64,000 nt of DNA from Tetrapyrgos nigripes (lineage: Eukaryota; Basidiomycota; Agaricomycetes; Agaricales; Campanellaceae), in contig JAACJM010000012.1 of the NCBI GenBank assembly GCA_013368315.1, positions 248,001 to 312,000 on the forward strand. Reading direction: 5' to 3'. Below are positions 1 to 9,852 of the stretch, piece by piece. The position numbers and the translations under genes are program-made. The notes beneath the pieces were generated by a model. That model was given only the letters and a program-made list of their open reading frames with translations, was not told the DNA's origin and ran no database searches. Within the stretch, counting starts at the first letter, position 1; the number at the start of each line of letters is the position of its first letter.

Positions 1-78
1 CAAATAAGACAGTCAATGGTACTGTTTCCGAGTATATGTGCACTGTGCAGAATTAAGACACTGAAGGGCGGGTATGAG

Positions 79-461
79 CAGTGTTCACTTTTAAGGCCTT
101 AACTGGGGTCTTGAGAATCTTTAAGCCTTAATGGCCTTAAACCCTTAAATTTAAGGGCTTTTTTTAAGGCTTAAGAGGTCCTTGTTGGATGACTGAGGGA
201 GGAGACACAGGCACTCACGATCGACATGGAAGTATGCAAGCAGCAGAAGCACTCAAAGTATACTGATGCAAAGCTAGCTTCTCTGCCTCCTTCACCTCCT
301 CTAAGGTTGATAAGCTACCTCTTCCTCCTACCCAGCACTTAGCCAAGGGTTTTTGGTTCGCTTTTAAGCCCTTAAAGACACCCAATGGATCTTTTAAGCC
401 TTAAATTTAAGGGGATTAAGGCTTAAAAGTTTTAAGGCCTTATGCCTTAAGGAGAACACTG
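79..461. mobile_element. hAT-type miniature transposon (MITE)
   Basis: The element is flanked by a perfect 8-bp direct repeat, ggtatgag, at 71-78 and 462-469. Its ends are inverted: CAGTGTTCAC at 79 and, on the other strand, CAGTGTTCTCC reading inward from 461. An 8-bp target duplication and CAGTG-type ends are the hallmark of the hAT superfamily. The interior is built from many copies of palindromic TTAAGGCCTTAA-like and CCTTAAATTTAAGG-like words, densest at 92-175 and 360-450, which act as subterminal repeats. There is no transposase ORF, so the element is non-autonomous. Confidence 0.85.
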
Positions 462-844
462 GGTATGAGAGGGTGTACAGTAGCCATTGTAAGGAGCTGA
501 TGGATTAGGGTGTTGAGGGTACCTTTGCTGGGGTGTAGGTGTGGAAGTGGGTTAGAAAAGAAAAGAAGATACGTTGCGACGTTTTGGTACTCGAGACAGG
601 AAGCAGACAAGAAGCAGATTTTTACAAGTTCAAGCTCACACGCCAAGCTCCCAAAATGACGCCCAAAAATGCCAGCAAACGACCGACGGAGTTCGAAACA
701 GAACGGATGGAACCGAGCCTATGCATAGCCATTCCCAGAATGGAACTTGAAGAGACCGAAAAAAAGGGCGTGACATTCGCATAACCTTTTATGACATCAT
801 ATGTCGTACCAGCCAAAAATAAGTCATATCCGGTGCGATACGTA

Positions 845-1077
845 CAGTAGATGCGAAAAATGATGCGGCTTCCTTTTTTGGAATCTAGCTCCGGGCTGAT
901 TTCTGGCTTCCCGGTTGCTTCGGGATGGGTCAACACATACGAGAGAAGACCCCCGCACAACTTTTTTAGCAACGCTAAGGCTCCGTTGAAGGAGAGTGAA
1001 GCAGAAGATTGTGCCCCGGCAGCCTGGCACCCCGCTATTTCCATAAAAGGAAGCCGCATCATTTTTCGCATCTACTG
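845..1077. mobile_element. Tc1/mariner-type MITE, 233 bp
   Basis: Terminal inverted repeats of about 37 bp start CAGTAGATGCGAAAAATGAT at 845. Their reverse complement ends at 1077, with a single mismatch in the T run. The element is flanked by TA at 843-844 and 1078-1079, as expected for the TA target-site duplication of the Tc1/mariner superfamily. The two arms are nearly identical, which suggests a fairly recent insertion. It carries no convincing coding sequence and must have been mobilised in trans. Confidence 0.85.
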
Positions 1078-1228
1078 TATAGCAGGGAACGATACTAAAC
1101 GGATACTAATTCAAACTCCGATCACCGGCAATTGTATTCCGTAGTGTAGTCAGCTGTTTAAATACACGTCATATGGCTATATTAAGCTGTGCCACATGGC
1201 CATCAAAGTAATTTGGCTTTGCGAGCGT

Positions 1229-1265
1229 GCGGAAAGTGTCTGCACCTGCAAACGACACTTTCCGC
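1229..1265. repeat. Perfect 12-bp-arm hairpin
   Basis: GCGGAAAGTGTC at 1229-1240 is followed after 13 nt by its exact reverse complement at 1254-1265. No target duplication or coding context is visible. It may be a transposon relic or a transcribed hairpin. Confidence 0.6.
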
Positions 1266-2024
1266 ATTCCTGAAAGGCTACGCGTTACACGAAAAAGTCA
1301 AGTAAGATTCAAAGCCCATGGTAAGCTAGTCTAAATAAATCAGCTATGGGTGTAAGTATAACAATCCCTGTTAGAATAGTCATGTCAAGTCAGTCAAGTA
1401 ATCACACTCCGGAATCAAACAGCTCAAGGTACTTGAACATTCCTTTCATATATAATTATATTAGTCCTACCAATCAAACTGAGGAAATCCATATTTAGCA
1501 ATTATAATATTCACTTCCAGCCAGTTTCTGTTCCAAACCAGCCAGCCTTCACTCAATCAGCTCAGGTTCAATCTAGTTTTAGTACTTTGACCTTTGAGTA
1601 TTTACAAAATTCCAACAAGAGAAATCCAAAGAAGTGTCCTAAATGTAATAGTGGAGAGAGTTGTCCAGGAAGAAGAGGTGCACAATTTTGTAAAAGCCCT
1701 TGTAGAGACTGTGGTAAAGTTAGTTGCAGGGGGAGGAATCCCAAGAAGCCCAAGGTGCCATGCTACAATAGAACTGATTGAAACATATTCATGTACAGAA
1801 TATACATATATGTTCCCTTTTCCTCTTTTTTTTTCGATTGTTTTGAGCATTAAGTAATTTAGTTGTAGCAAAACCCACAGTAGATATCATTGTGTAGTCC
1901 ACATATGAGTAAAAAGCTATCTACCCAATGGACATTAGTGGCACTCACTGCGATGTGGCTGAGAGCCGATGGTATAATGTGTCGAACGCGCGCGCGCATG
2001 TGGCACATCATAATGTCAGAGCTG

Positions 2025-2062
2025 ACTAATCGGACTTCGGGAACCAAACCGGTCCGATTAGT
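2025..2062. repeat. Perfect 11-bp-arm hairpin
   Basis: ACTAATCGGAC at 2025-2035 is mirrored by GTCCGATTAGT at 2052-2062 with a 16-nt loop. It lies next to a CG-rich imperfect palindrome. No further function can be read from it. Confidence 0.6.
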
Positions 2063-2860
2063 ATCCCACCTGCCTTTCCTGGAATTTTCGCGGCAGCATT
2101 ACTTGTCTGGTGCTGCGCTGCGTTTGGAGGCAATAAAAAACACTGATGGAGTATCTACATACACTACATACAGTACTGAGTCAAATAACGGCGGGGGAGT
2201 GCATATGTACTCCTGTACTCCTTACCTTCCGCTTTGAGAATTTTAGTATCGCAGCCGTAGCGCCGGATCGGGATTTGCCGGTACTTCCGAAAGCGTTAGA
2301 GTTTTTCTCGCAACCTTTGCAAACTGGTATTAAGCTCATTACAAGTGCGTAAGTACGGGTATGTACAACACAAATATGAATCAGAATCTCTCAAGAACCT
2401 CTCTTTCTCCCCCTCTTTCCCCTCCTTCCTTTTTGGGATTTTTTCCTCTCCTCTTCCTTTTTTGTATTTTTACTCCCCTCCTTTTAGTATCGCGCCTAAT
2501 ATCCGGATACGATACAAGGAACGAGTAGAGTACAAACGGATAAGATAGCGACGGCATAGTGAGGCGTGTGAACTTATGTTACCATATCGGGTTTCTCTCT
2601 TCTTGTCCACATCGCAACGCGTATGTTGTGCAAGTCCGTTGGCTCATCGCTGGCAGCCTGTTTGGGCCCTTCTTTTTCAGCCCACCCGCCTCTCCCCGGT
2701 GCTTTGGGGCGTCAGGATTGCCATTCGTAGATGGTCCTGACACTCCCAGAGACACCCAAGGTCTAGGCCCTGAGCTTGAGAGCAAGCAGCTATCGAGGCT
2801 GCCGTGTCGCCGGTCATGTGACCCAAGCTTGGGCCAAGCCCTTCACCAAAACCCACAAAG

Positions 2861-3045
2861 CTAGTATAGAGCATGTCTCTACAGAAACTAGTATAGAGCC
2901 TGTCTCTAGAAGATACCAATCTTTGGGAAGTCCAAAGATTGGAATATTTGGATATCTCCTCACGACTAGGAGCCTATCTTATCGACAGGTCCCTCTGTCG
3001 AGGAAAGCTCCGCTTTGGATCAAACTCGATAAATCAGAGGGACCT
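2861..3045. repeat. 27-bp tandem duplication plus stacked inverted repeats
   Basis: A 27-bp unit beginning CTAGTATAGAGC is repeated twice (2861-2887 and 2888-2914). It is followed by a perfect stem-loop, CCAATCTTTGG at 2916-2926 and CCAAAGATTGG at 2932-2942, with a 5-nt loop. A further inverted pair, AGGTCCCTCTG at 2987-2997 and its complement at 3035-3045, encloses another small hairpin. The density of structure suggests a degenerate mobile element or a structured non-coding transcript. Confidence 0.6.
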
Positions 3046-3181
3046 AGTTACAGGTCTAGTCATCTACCACAATACACAACCCGTTTAACCATTACGCTGC
3101 TCCTTCATTCTATGGATCTTTTCGCGCTTTCCAAAGTCAGAGTCGTGTAGCTCCTGAATTGCTCTCGTTAGTCCTCCTCGT

Positions 3182-5093
3182 CTACACGGCAAGAATCGGG
3201 CAGCCTACCATATTCGCTAGCCTCTTGGCAGTAGACACCGCGTTCAGCTTGTCCAGCACCTTGTTTTCCGCCAGTTCCATTTCTTCCAGTTTCGTCTCTT
3301 CGCGTGCATTAGCCAACTCTTCGGGGATATAAAAAACCTTTGTACTCACTTATTCTAGCCTCGATTCTCAGTACCCGCTCCTCGTCTCGCTCAGTAATGA
3401 AACTCACAGCCATGCCGCCTCGTCCAGCACGCGCTGTTCTTCCTACACGATGCGTATACTCCTCAGCTTCGTCCGGCAGATCCCAGTTTACCACCAGTGC
3501 TACGTCGTCGATATCCAATCCACGAGCTCCCACATCCGTCGAAATTAGCACAGGTATGACTGATGAGCGGAAAAGGGAAAGCGACGAAAGCCGTTCTCTC
3601 TGCGTAAGTCGAGAGTGGAGAGCTGTACTTCGAATGGACAAGGCTTTCAGAAGCAGTGTAAGGTAAGCAGCTGTCCGAGGCTTCTTGCAAAAAACAATTG
3701 TGGGAGGCGGTTGTTGGATCTCCTCTTCGGTACTCTCCTTGCTCTTAGCCTTTCCCTTTTTGCTCTTCTTTTCTGGTTCCGGTGGTGTCCGTCGCAAATG
3801 GGCAATCTCTTCAGGGGGATTGACGAGTAGATGGAATAGATACACTTCGCGCACATGAGACGGAACCAAAATGTACGATTGCTTGAGTGACTCCACTGTT
3901 TCTACACTGCATAATTGTTAGCACTCTTTTCGACAAAAAGTTGAAGCATAACTCACGTCTCTTTCATTTTATGCACAAACGGCTTTTCCTTTCCTGGTCT
4001 TGGTGTCGCGTTTTCGAGCGCATCGATGGATGGCGTAATGGTAGCTGTGAACAAACATGTCTGACGTTCTTTTGGTAAAACATTGAAGAGATAAGCCAAG
4101 TCCGAGGTAAAAGTGGACGATAGCAGGCGATCGGCTTCATCCAATACCTGTCATTGTCAAAGTTGATCAGTTCTGGATGATAATGAAAATCAAATTCATA
4201 CACACTAGAAACTTGACTCGCGAAAGATTCCACTGTCCATTTCCTGTCTTGAGATGATCAATCATCCTGCCAGGCGTTGCAACTACTACGTGAGGCCGAT
4301 TTTCCAACTCGAGAGCTTGGGCCATCATATCCATTCCGCCTACGACAACAGCTGTTCGAATATTCATACCCGATCCTAAAACCGCAAATTGCTCTGAGAT
4401 TTGAAATGCTAGCTCCCTTCACCCAGTTAGTATATAGTATAGACCATCAAAAGTATCCAGCGCTCACCTAGTAGGTGTCAGCACTAAAGCAAATATCCCA
4501 TAAGGGTCCATAGATAATTTCTGAAGTATGGGCAGCGCAAATGCAATAGTCTTCCCAGAACCAGTCTTGGCATTCCCTATGCAATCCCTGCCTAAAAGTC
4601 ATCAAATATGGGCATAGTCATTAGGAAGTAGGCACGTACCGTTTAATAAAGGAGGAATACACGCAGCTTGGACCTCGGTAGGCGTGTGTATCGACATCAT
4701 CTTCAGAGCACTCTGAAGCGGAGAAGATATCCCAAGCTCTGCAAAGGAAGTCGGTGTTTTCCTGCGGGGTTCAGGTTTCTTCAATGCAGGAGTCTGCGTT
4801 TGCGTCTGCGTCCGCGTTCGCGTCGGCATTCTTGTCCCAAATGAAACCCGTTCTTTCACTTCCAATCTGCTTTCCTCTTCAGATGAACTTGAAGAATTGT
4901 CGTCATCTTCGTCTGCGTCTAATGGGACGGCTTTTTTGTCGTGCAGTCCGGTTGAAGAGGAGCCAGATTCGGAGTCACTCTCGTTGTCCTCTGAAGGATC
5001 TGGTATTCTTGATAGTTTTACTCGTTTAAACGCAGATTCCGAGTCCTGTCTACGCAAAAGATCGTCGGACGTCAATTCTTTGCGTTTGGCCAT
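3182..5093 (-). CDS. DBP8: DEAD-box ATP-dependent RNA helicase DBP8
   Basis: This is an RNA helicase of the DBP8/DDX49 family, a nucleolar factor for 18S rRNA and 40S subunit maturation. The N-terminus is charged and serine/acid-rich. It is followed by a Q motif ([15 protein letters not shown]), Walker A (AKTGSGKT), PTREL, the DBP8-typical stretch [28 protein letters not shown] (LDEADRLLS), FTATITP, a lysine-rich insertion before motif IV ([14 protein letters not shown]), [10 protein letters not shown] and [11 protein letters not shown]. All catalytic motifs are intact. The first junction was checked: PPLLNG joins [15 protein letters not shown] across 4592-4639. Further introns lie near 4468, 4190, 3940 and 3340. 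The ATG at 5093 is preferred because [11 protein letters not shown] begins the conserved basic N-terminus; an in-frame upstream Met is possible. It is divergent from the DUF302 gene. Confidence 0.95.
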
Positions 5094-5211
5094 GGCGGTT
5101 AGGAAAAATGATGACGTAACATTCATTATTTCATACAAAGCTGACAAGATCACCGAAGAACAGCCCGGACGCTATGCTAATGCTTGATTTAAATATACCT
5201 TGGATATCCGC

Positions 5212-5219
5212 TATAAAAG
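5212..5219 (+). promoter_or_regulatory. TATA box of the DUF302 gene
   Basis: TATAAAAG lies 41 bp upstream of the ATG at 5261, in the 167-bp space shared with divergent DBP8. The spacing is short for a TATA box but fits a short 5' leader. Confidence 0.55.
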
Positions 5220-5260
5220 ATGGAGAAGCATGAAGCATTCTTCTTGTACTCTACTCCCCA

Positions 5261-5827
5261 ATGTCCAAGACTATCACGTCCTTCACTGCCCAGCTCGTCA
5301 CCTTCGAAGCTGATATTCCCTTCACACAAGTTTGTGAGAGACTAGAGGCTGAGGTTAACAAATCCAGCTCTGCCGGTCTCATTCCTTCGCTTGCCTCTCC
5401 CAAGTCCAAGGAAGATGTTGAAGAGGCCGTTAGTAAGATTGCAGGCGGAAAGGATTTTGTGTAAGTACTAGGATCGGTACATCCGACTATGTTACTTACG
5501 CCATCTACCATCTACAGATACTTTTTCCAAATGCGTCACGACGTGTGGATGAAATACTACAAGGACGACGTGCCCCAGGCTATTGTCTACACTATTGGGA
5601 ACCCTGTTATTGCTCAGACGATGCTTAAACACGATATGCGTGGTGCATATAATATCCCTCCCCGTGTCCTCGTTCTCGAAAAACCAGACGGATCGGGAAC
5701 GAGGGTTCTTTATCACTTGCCTTCGTCAGTTATGGTCTTGGAAGACGGTCCCGAGCTTAGAGAAGCTGCTTTGGCACTGGACGACAAGTTGGATAAATTA
5801 TTTTCTAGGGTGATGGCTAGTACCTAG
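5261..5827 (+). CDS. DUF302-domain protein
   Basis: The product is a 169-residue soluble protein of two exons (5261-5460 and 5518-5827). The join was checked and reads GGKDFV-YFFQMRHD in frame. The C-terminal half carries the DUF302 pattern: YTIGNPVIAQTMLKHDMRGA, then IPPRVLVLEKPDGSGTRVLYH. DUF302 proteins are small alpha/beta proteins of unknown biochemical role, sometimes linked to heme or redox contexts in bacteria; no function can be assigned here. There is no signal peptide or membrane segment. A TATA box lies just upstream. Confidence 0.85.
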
Positions 5828-5869
5828 TGAACATGCATTCCGATGTACATGTGTTAATAAATACTACAA

Positions 5870-5906
5870 AGATGAAGGATGGATGAATGGATGAATGGAT
5901 GAAGGG
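5870..5906 (+). repeat. GATGAATG microsatellite
   Basis: A short run of GATGAATG/GATGGATG units lies in the 3' flank of the DUF302 gene. Confidence 0.6.
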
Positions 5907-6061
5907 TGACATATGTGGTCTATGGATACAGTCGAGGTTGATGGGCTATGCTACATGTATGCAGAGAAAATGTTTGAGAGAGAGATTGATTGTCGAGAGA
6001 GATGAAAAGAAAAAAAGACATATGTAGAATCCCAGCTAAAAACACTGAAGATATGTTTATT

Positions 6062-7400
6062 TTAACAAGGTTGCCACCCATTGAACTCCCACCCTGGCGT
6101 GCTCCAGCTGAAGCCTGTCAAAGAAGCATAGTAGTTTTGAAGCACATCATACTGAGCCGCGTCCCCCCTTTCCAGGTCCCAATTTTCCAGCGCGAGTTGA
6201 GGATAATAATAGGTCGTGTGCTGATCGTCAAAGGTCGCGGTAGCAGGAACGGGAATCAGGGGCTCCTGCTGAGACGTCGAGAAGGCTGCGGGGAACCCGT
6301 CGTTGTTATTATTATTGTTGAGCTGCTCCTTAAACTGCCCCTGGTATTCTTCCTGGTACTGCTCGTAGCTCGTGTGGGTCGAAGATCCCAACATTGATTC
6401 ACCGTACTGGTACCACTGATCATTCGGTGTCTAGATCGCGAAGAAAGAGAGAGAGGGGGAAAAAAAGGTCAAGATCCACGCCAAAACGGCCAGAGAAGAA
6501 ATGAAACACACTATCTGAGGATCGAGTCTGAGGCCGCATCCAGACTCAGTTGAATCGGCCTCGGACGATTTCGACTTTGGCGCAGTGTGAAGGGGAGTCT
6601 CGGATGCGGGATGACCGAGCGTCGGGTACTGAGAGTCCGGGTGCTGAAGCTGATCATAAGGCAAGTGTGGATAGGAAGGTTGAGGAAAGTTGGGCGGCAA
6701 CCGAGATCCAGACTCGGAGCCAGAGCCATAGGCCAGCGGAGTGGGAGGGACAGCATCGGAGACAGGTCTGTATTCTTGGAAAGAAACTTCGAGAGGGAAT
6801 GCCCGTCTACCGAAATGTTTATTCTTCTTCGAGTTCTGCTTCCTTTTCTCCCGAGATCCCATAGGAGCAGGCCCAGTCATCCCGACATACGTCTCCCTCA
6901 ACTTCCTAGTATTCTCTTCGTCCTTCTCATCCTTACCGTCCTTTCCCTTGGCTTTGCGCGACCCCTTTGGTGCAGGGTTGAACCTGTAATCAGGATACAA
7001 CTCTCTGTGCTTTCGCATCTCCTCTGCCGCCTTTTGCTTCCATTCTTCCTTTTGGACCTCGGAGAGCATGTTCCAGCATTCTCCAGCGACTTTGCTGAGG
7101 GCTTGTTGGCGTTTTTTCGGCGTGGACAGGGACAATTTTTTCTCTCAAAAAATGAGAGCGAAAAAGCATGAAAGCGTTGGGTGGACGGGGGACCCTAGGT
7201 GCGCTTTCTTCCTCGTGTGAAGAAGACGAGGATGACGAAGGAGTGAATGTCGAATCGACTGATGAGAGAGGAGAAGGTGGTTTATCGTCCACAGCAGAGT
7301 CGTGAAAAGAAGACGTATGGGCATGAAGAGACATTGGAGTAGTAGACGTAGGCCGAATGGCAGGCGTCAAAGAAACGTTTGGCGACTCGGCCTTGGGCAT
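6062..7400 (-). CDS. HMG-box (MATA_HMG/SOX-like) transcription factor, reading frame broken in the HMG box
   Basis: This is a sequence-specific HMG-box DNA-binding protein. A Ser/Pro-rich N-terminus leads into RVPRPPNAFMLFRSHFLREK. The rest of the box (KRQQALSKVAGECW, then EWKQKAAEEMRKHRELYPDY) lies in another frame. Dropping one base from an A6 run (T run 7112-7117 on the + strand, or less likely 7136-7141) restores a continuous box, so the break is a single surplus nucleotide. No usable GT..AG intron explains it. A basic tail (KGSRKAKGKDGKDEKD) follows the box. An intron at about 6431-6481 joins LDPQI to TPNDQWYQYGE, and the C-terminus is Asn/Gln-rich with an oligo-Asn run, like an activation region. 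The Met at 7400 (MPKAESP) is taken as start; a TATAAAA-like word near 7490 lies upstream. It resembles the mating- and development-type HMG factors of mushrooms. Confidence 0.8.
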
Positions 7401-7966
7401 AAAATCGGACTGAGGATACAAGAAATCAACCGACTGACAAAGAAAGAGAAAGAGGTGAGTGGTACTAACCACTATCCGGGGCACTTTTTTATAAAGTGAA
7501 GGGAGGAGTTTTGGCCAGAAGGAACGATCAGTCAAAAAACGCTCTTCAGACCTTTATATGTCCACCCTCTTCCATCGAAATGAATGGACTAGTGCAACGT
7601 GCCCTCCGTTTCTGTTCGCTGACGGTTCATAGAAAGGGATATCCTGGGGGACACTGGAGTTTGGCCAAGCGATCACATGAGGAGAACATTGCAAGGATTT
7701 CCTTTTTCGAAAAAATCGGAAATTTGCGTCTACACGTTGCAGTCCTCAAGGCTGAAGGCCCTATGGCGGGTGATAACACAGAGGGTAATATATGAAAGCT
7801 TTGATGCCGAATGTGAAAGGGACGTTGCAGACAATAGACATCAAAAATATTCTCTATGTCATTGCAGTGAGTGGTGCGTCTACAGGTTACTATGTAGATA
7901 TGAGTTAAACAAGTCGTCGTCGTCAGTATGCATGTTCTGAAGACTCACTATGCTACACGAAAACTT
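7401..7966. other. Intergenic: HMG-gene promoter and SUA5 3' flank
   Basis: No gene is supported here. The proximal part should hold the promoter and 5' leader of the HMG gene, with a minus-strand TATAAAAAAG word at about 7485-7495 and a possible leader intron ending near 7436. The distal part is the 3' flank of SUA5. The six-frame ORFs show no conserved motif. Confidence 0.5.
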
Positions 7967-9199
7967 CTAAAAAGATATCCACTGAAGCTCCCCTGCTGCT
8001 TTTTGAGCTCTATTCATGATTGCCAATCCCTCGTCTTTCTCCACAACTTCCTCAATTAGTATCATATCAACACCCTCAGCATCTAATGTCAGCAGACCAT
8101 CAAAGAGCCTTCTCGCGGCGACAGATGGATCTGCAGACGGACCCATGTCGTAACGATGCCATTGCAGACGAGAGGACTCGGGCAGCGCTAGTCTACCGAG
8201 TCTAGAATCTGATAGAAATAGTAGACCGATTTTGAGTGTAGAGCCAACTTTAGCGATGGAATTTTGTAAGGACGATAGATACGAGTTTGCGTTGATGGAA
8301 GAGACGCCTTCAGGTGGTGAAGACAATGTCATGAGAAGCGTGACGGGCACTGATGGGGAGTAATGTCGATACTTCATCCCAGGAGTGGTTGGTGAAGCCT
8401 CTAGCTGAGCATCACGAAAATCTCTCCGATGGACGAGGACGCGAGGTATAGAGTCACCGTTTTCGGCTTCTTCTTTCAACGCCCTCTCTATATCTTCAAC
8501 CGTCACACCTCCCGGTCGAAGAACGCGTATCGTGTTGTCCGAACTCAATCCGTCTATCACGGTGCTCTCTAAACCGACTCCACAAGGGCCTCCATCTAGA
8601 ATGACGGGAACTTTGTCGCCAAGATCGCGCACTACATGCTCAGCTGCAGTTGGACTGGGTTTTCCGGACGAGTTGGCACTAGGTGCAGCGATGGGTGCGT
8701 TGGTAAGAGTGATCAAGGCTCTGGCTACGGGATGGGAAGGCATTCGGATACCAACAGTGCTTTGGCCGGCTGTTATGATGGAAGGTACGATGCTTGGATC
8801 ACTGGGGAATAAGAGAGTCAAAGGACCCGGCCAAAAGTGCTTCATGAGTGCTCGATATGATTTTGGAATAGTGAAATTGCTGGGTAGCATGGAACGTAGC
8901 ATGTCGTGAGATGAGACGTGCACGATGAGTGGGTTGTCGGGAGGCCGTCCTTTGACTGAGAATATCTGAGATGCGGCAGATGGATTTAGTGCTAATGCAC
9001 CCAATCCATAGACAGTTTCTGTCGGAAAAACGACAGGATGGAGTTCGGTGAGATGACGAGCAGCAATTTCAAGAGCATGACGTGTCTGTGGGGAGGAAAC
9101 TTCGAGGTGCGAAGAGGAAGAAAATGATATAGAAGCAGGATCGCTCCTGAGCACTTGAGTAGACATTGAGAAATTTTGTAAAAGTCGACGAAGAGTCAT
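7967..9199 (-). CDS. SUA5: Threonylcarbamoyl-AMP synthase SUA5
   Basis: The enzyme makes threonylcarbamoyl-AMP from threonine, bicarbonate and ATP, the first step of t6A37 modification of ANN-decoding tRNAs. It is an intronless ORF of 410 residues from the Met at 9199. The YrdC domain carries VVFPTETVYGLGALA, KGRPPDNPLIVH (the KR/PDNPL nucleotide-binding patch), FWPGPLTLLF, GIRMPSHPVA and APSANSSGKPSPT. The C-terminal Sua5 domain starts after GMKYRHYSP, which marks the inter-domain linker that folds over the active site. The N-terminus MTLRRLLQNFS is a short basic amphipathic presequence, followed by a second Met (MSTQVLRSD at 9166). Two start sites would give mitochondrial and cytosolic forms, as both compartments need t6A. 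It is tandem with FMC1, whose stop lies 85 bp upstream of this start. Confidence 0.95.
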   Translation of the reverse strand: MTLRRLLQNFSMSTQVLRSDPASISFSSSSHLEVSSPQTRHALEIAARHLTELHPVVFPTETVYGLGALALNPSAASQIFSVKGRPPDNPLIVHVSSHDMLRSMLPSNFTIPKSYRALMKHFWPGPLTLLFPSDPSIVPSIITAGQSTVGIRMPSHPVARALITLTNAPIAAPSANSSGKPSPTAAEHVVRDLGDKVPVILDGGPCGVGLESTVIDGLSSDNTIRVLRPGGVTVEDIERALKEEAENGDSIPRVLVHRRDFRDAQLEASPTTPGMKYRHYSPSVPVTLLMTLSSPPEGVSSINANSYLSSLQNSIAKVGSTLKIGLLFLSDSRLGRLALPESSRLQWHRYDMGPSADPSVAARRLFDGLLTLDAEGVDMILIEEVVEKDEGLAIMNRAQKAAGELQWISF

Positions 9200-9284
9200 G
9201 TATTTGGCTTTGTTGTCCAAAGAAAAGGATATCGGTCCGACGTTGTTGTCGACGAAGAAAAAAAAAAAAAGGTCCATTGAGAGA

Positions 9285-9685
9285 CTACAACTCTGGTGTT
9301 TTAGGCATATTCAGTCCCACCCGATGCGCTGTAGCTTCAATCCTCTCCTCTGCGGTCAAGTCTATCAACGGGTTGTACCTTGCCAGTAATGACTGTAGTT
9401 CCAAAGTCAGGAAGAGAAACAGACCCGACAAACATACGACTCACCTGATATTCCCTCTGAGCTCTCATGAACGCTACACCACTTCCAAGGTCTTCTAGAA
9501 TCGCATTTGACTGTCTTGACTTTTCGGCAAGAGCGCGAAAGTTGCTGGACAATGCCGGGTTTATTTTGTGTGGGGGAAGAGACTAATGAAGATGGTGATT
9601 ATTCTGCGAAACTTTCAGTGAACCGTACACTTACAGCCTTCTTGAGCTCTCGAAGGGCTTCTCGGTACACGTTTCTGGAGAGCAT
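9285..9685 (-). CDS. FMC1: FMC1-like mitochondrial ATP synthase assembly factor (LYR superfamily)
   Basis: This is a small three-exon gene (9635-9685, 9434-9582, 9285-9378). Exon 1 encodes MLSRNVYREALRELKKA, an LYR/FMC1-type helix start (YREALREL). Exon 2 gives SSNFRALAEKSRQSNAILED and AFMRAQREYQ. Exon 3 gives YNPLIDLTAEERIEATAHRV and GLNMPK, the characteristic FMC1 ending. FMC1 helps chaperone F1-ATPase assembly in the matrix. The second donor matters: the consensus GTGAGT after REYQ would shift frame and end in QVQPVDRLDRR, whereas a weaker GTTTGT 11 nt downstream keeps the conserved C-terminus (REYQVSRM-YNPL). The weak donor is inferred from conservation. It heads away from the RRM gene starting at 9853. 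Confidence 0.78.
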
Positions 9686-9797
9686 GGAGAATGATGGTCA
9701 CTGACTAAAAACGGATTCTCACAGGGTCGCTTCCTTTCTTGGACGCGTAATTGCAAGACAATAATTGTTCTATAGTCAAAGCGTATCTTGGAGCCAC

Positions 9798-9805
9798 TAT
9801 AAAAG
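9798..9805 (+). promoter_or_regulatory. TATA box of the RRM gene
   Basis: TATAAAAG lies 48 bp before the ATG at 9853 and within the space shared with divergent FMC1. Confidence 0.55.
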
Positions 9806-9852
9806 ATGAGACGCTGCTGCAACTGCATTCGACTTGACCCCCCTCCCTCAAG

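Larger units (their letters stand above)
1081..2860. other. Gene-poor interval with no supported gene
   Basis: I see no conserved gene here. A short ORF at 1587-1781 (+) would encode a cysteine- and lysine-rich tail (CPKC, CRDCGK, several CxxC pairs) like the zinc-binding ends of some fungal transposon proteins, but it lacks context and may be chance or a relic. There are two perfect hairpins (separate entries), a CG-alternating imperfect palindrome around 1975-2016, and a pyrimidine-rich run at about 2398-2490. Confidence 0.5.

Noticed and set aside
79..461. TTAAGGCC-rich DNA as a telomere or centromere signal
   Set aside because: The exact 8-bp duplication and CAGTG ends identify a hAT element instead.
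1587..1781. Cys-rich mini-protein (CPKC, CRDCGK)
   Set aside because: No promoter, homologue or element context; possible transposon tail only, so mentioned but not called a gene.
3340..3666. Long plus-strand ORF opposite DBP8
   Set aside because: It is the antisense shadow of helicase motifs V-VI, with no conserved features of its own.
5870..5906. GATG repeat as a possible CRISPR or regulatory array
   Set aside because: It is a simple microsatellite with no spacers, and the organism is a eukaryote.
5990..6397. 135-codon plus-strand ORF
   Set aside because: It is antisense to the Gln/Asn-rich last exon of the HMG gene and has no family resemblance.
7098..7141. A short intron to explain the HMG frame break
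   Set aside because: The possible GTCCCT..CTCAG segment leaves the wrong phase and removes conserved box residues.
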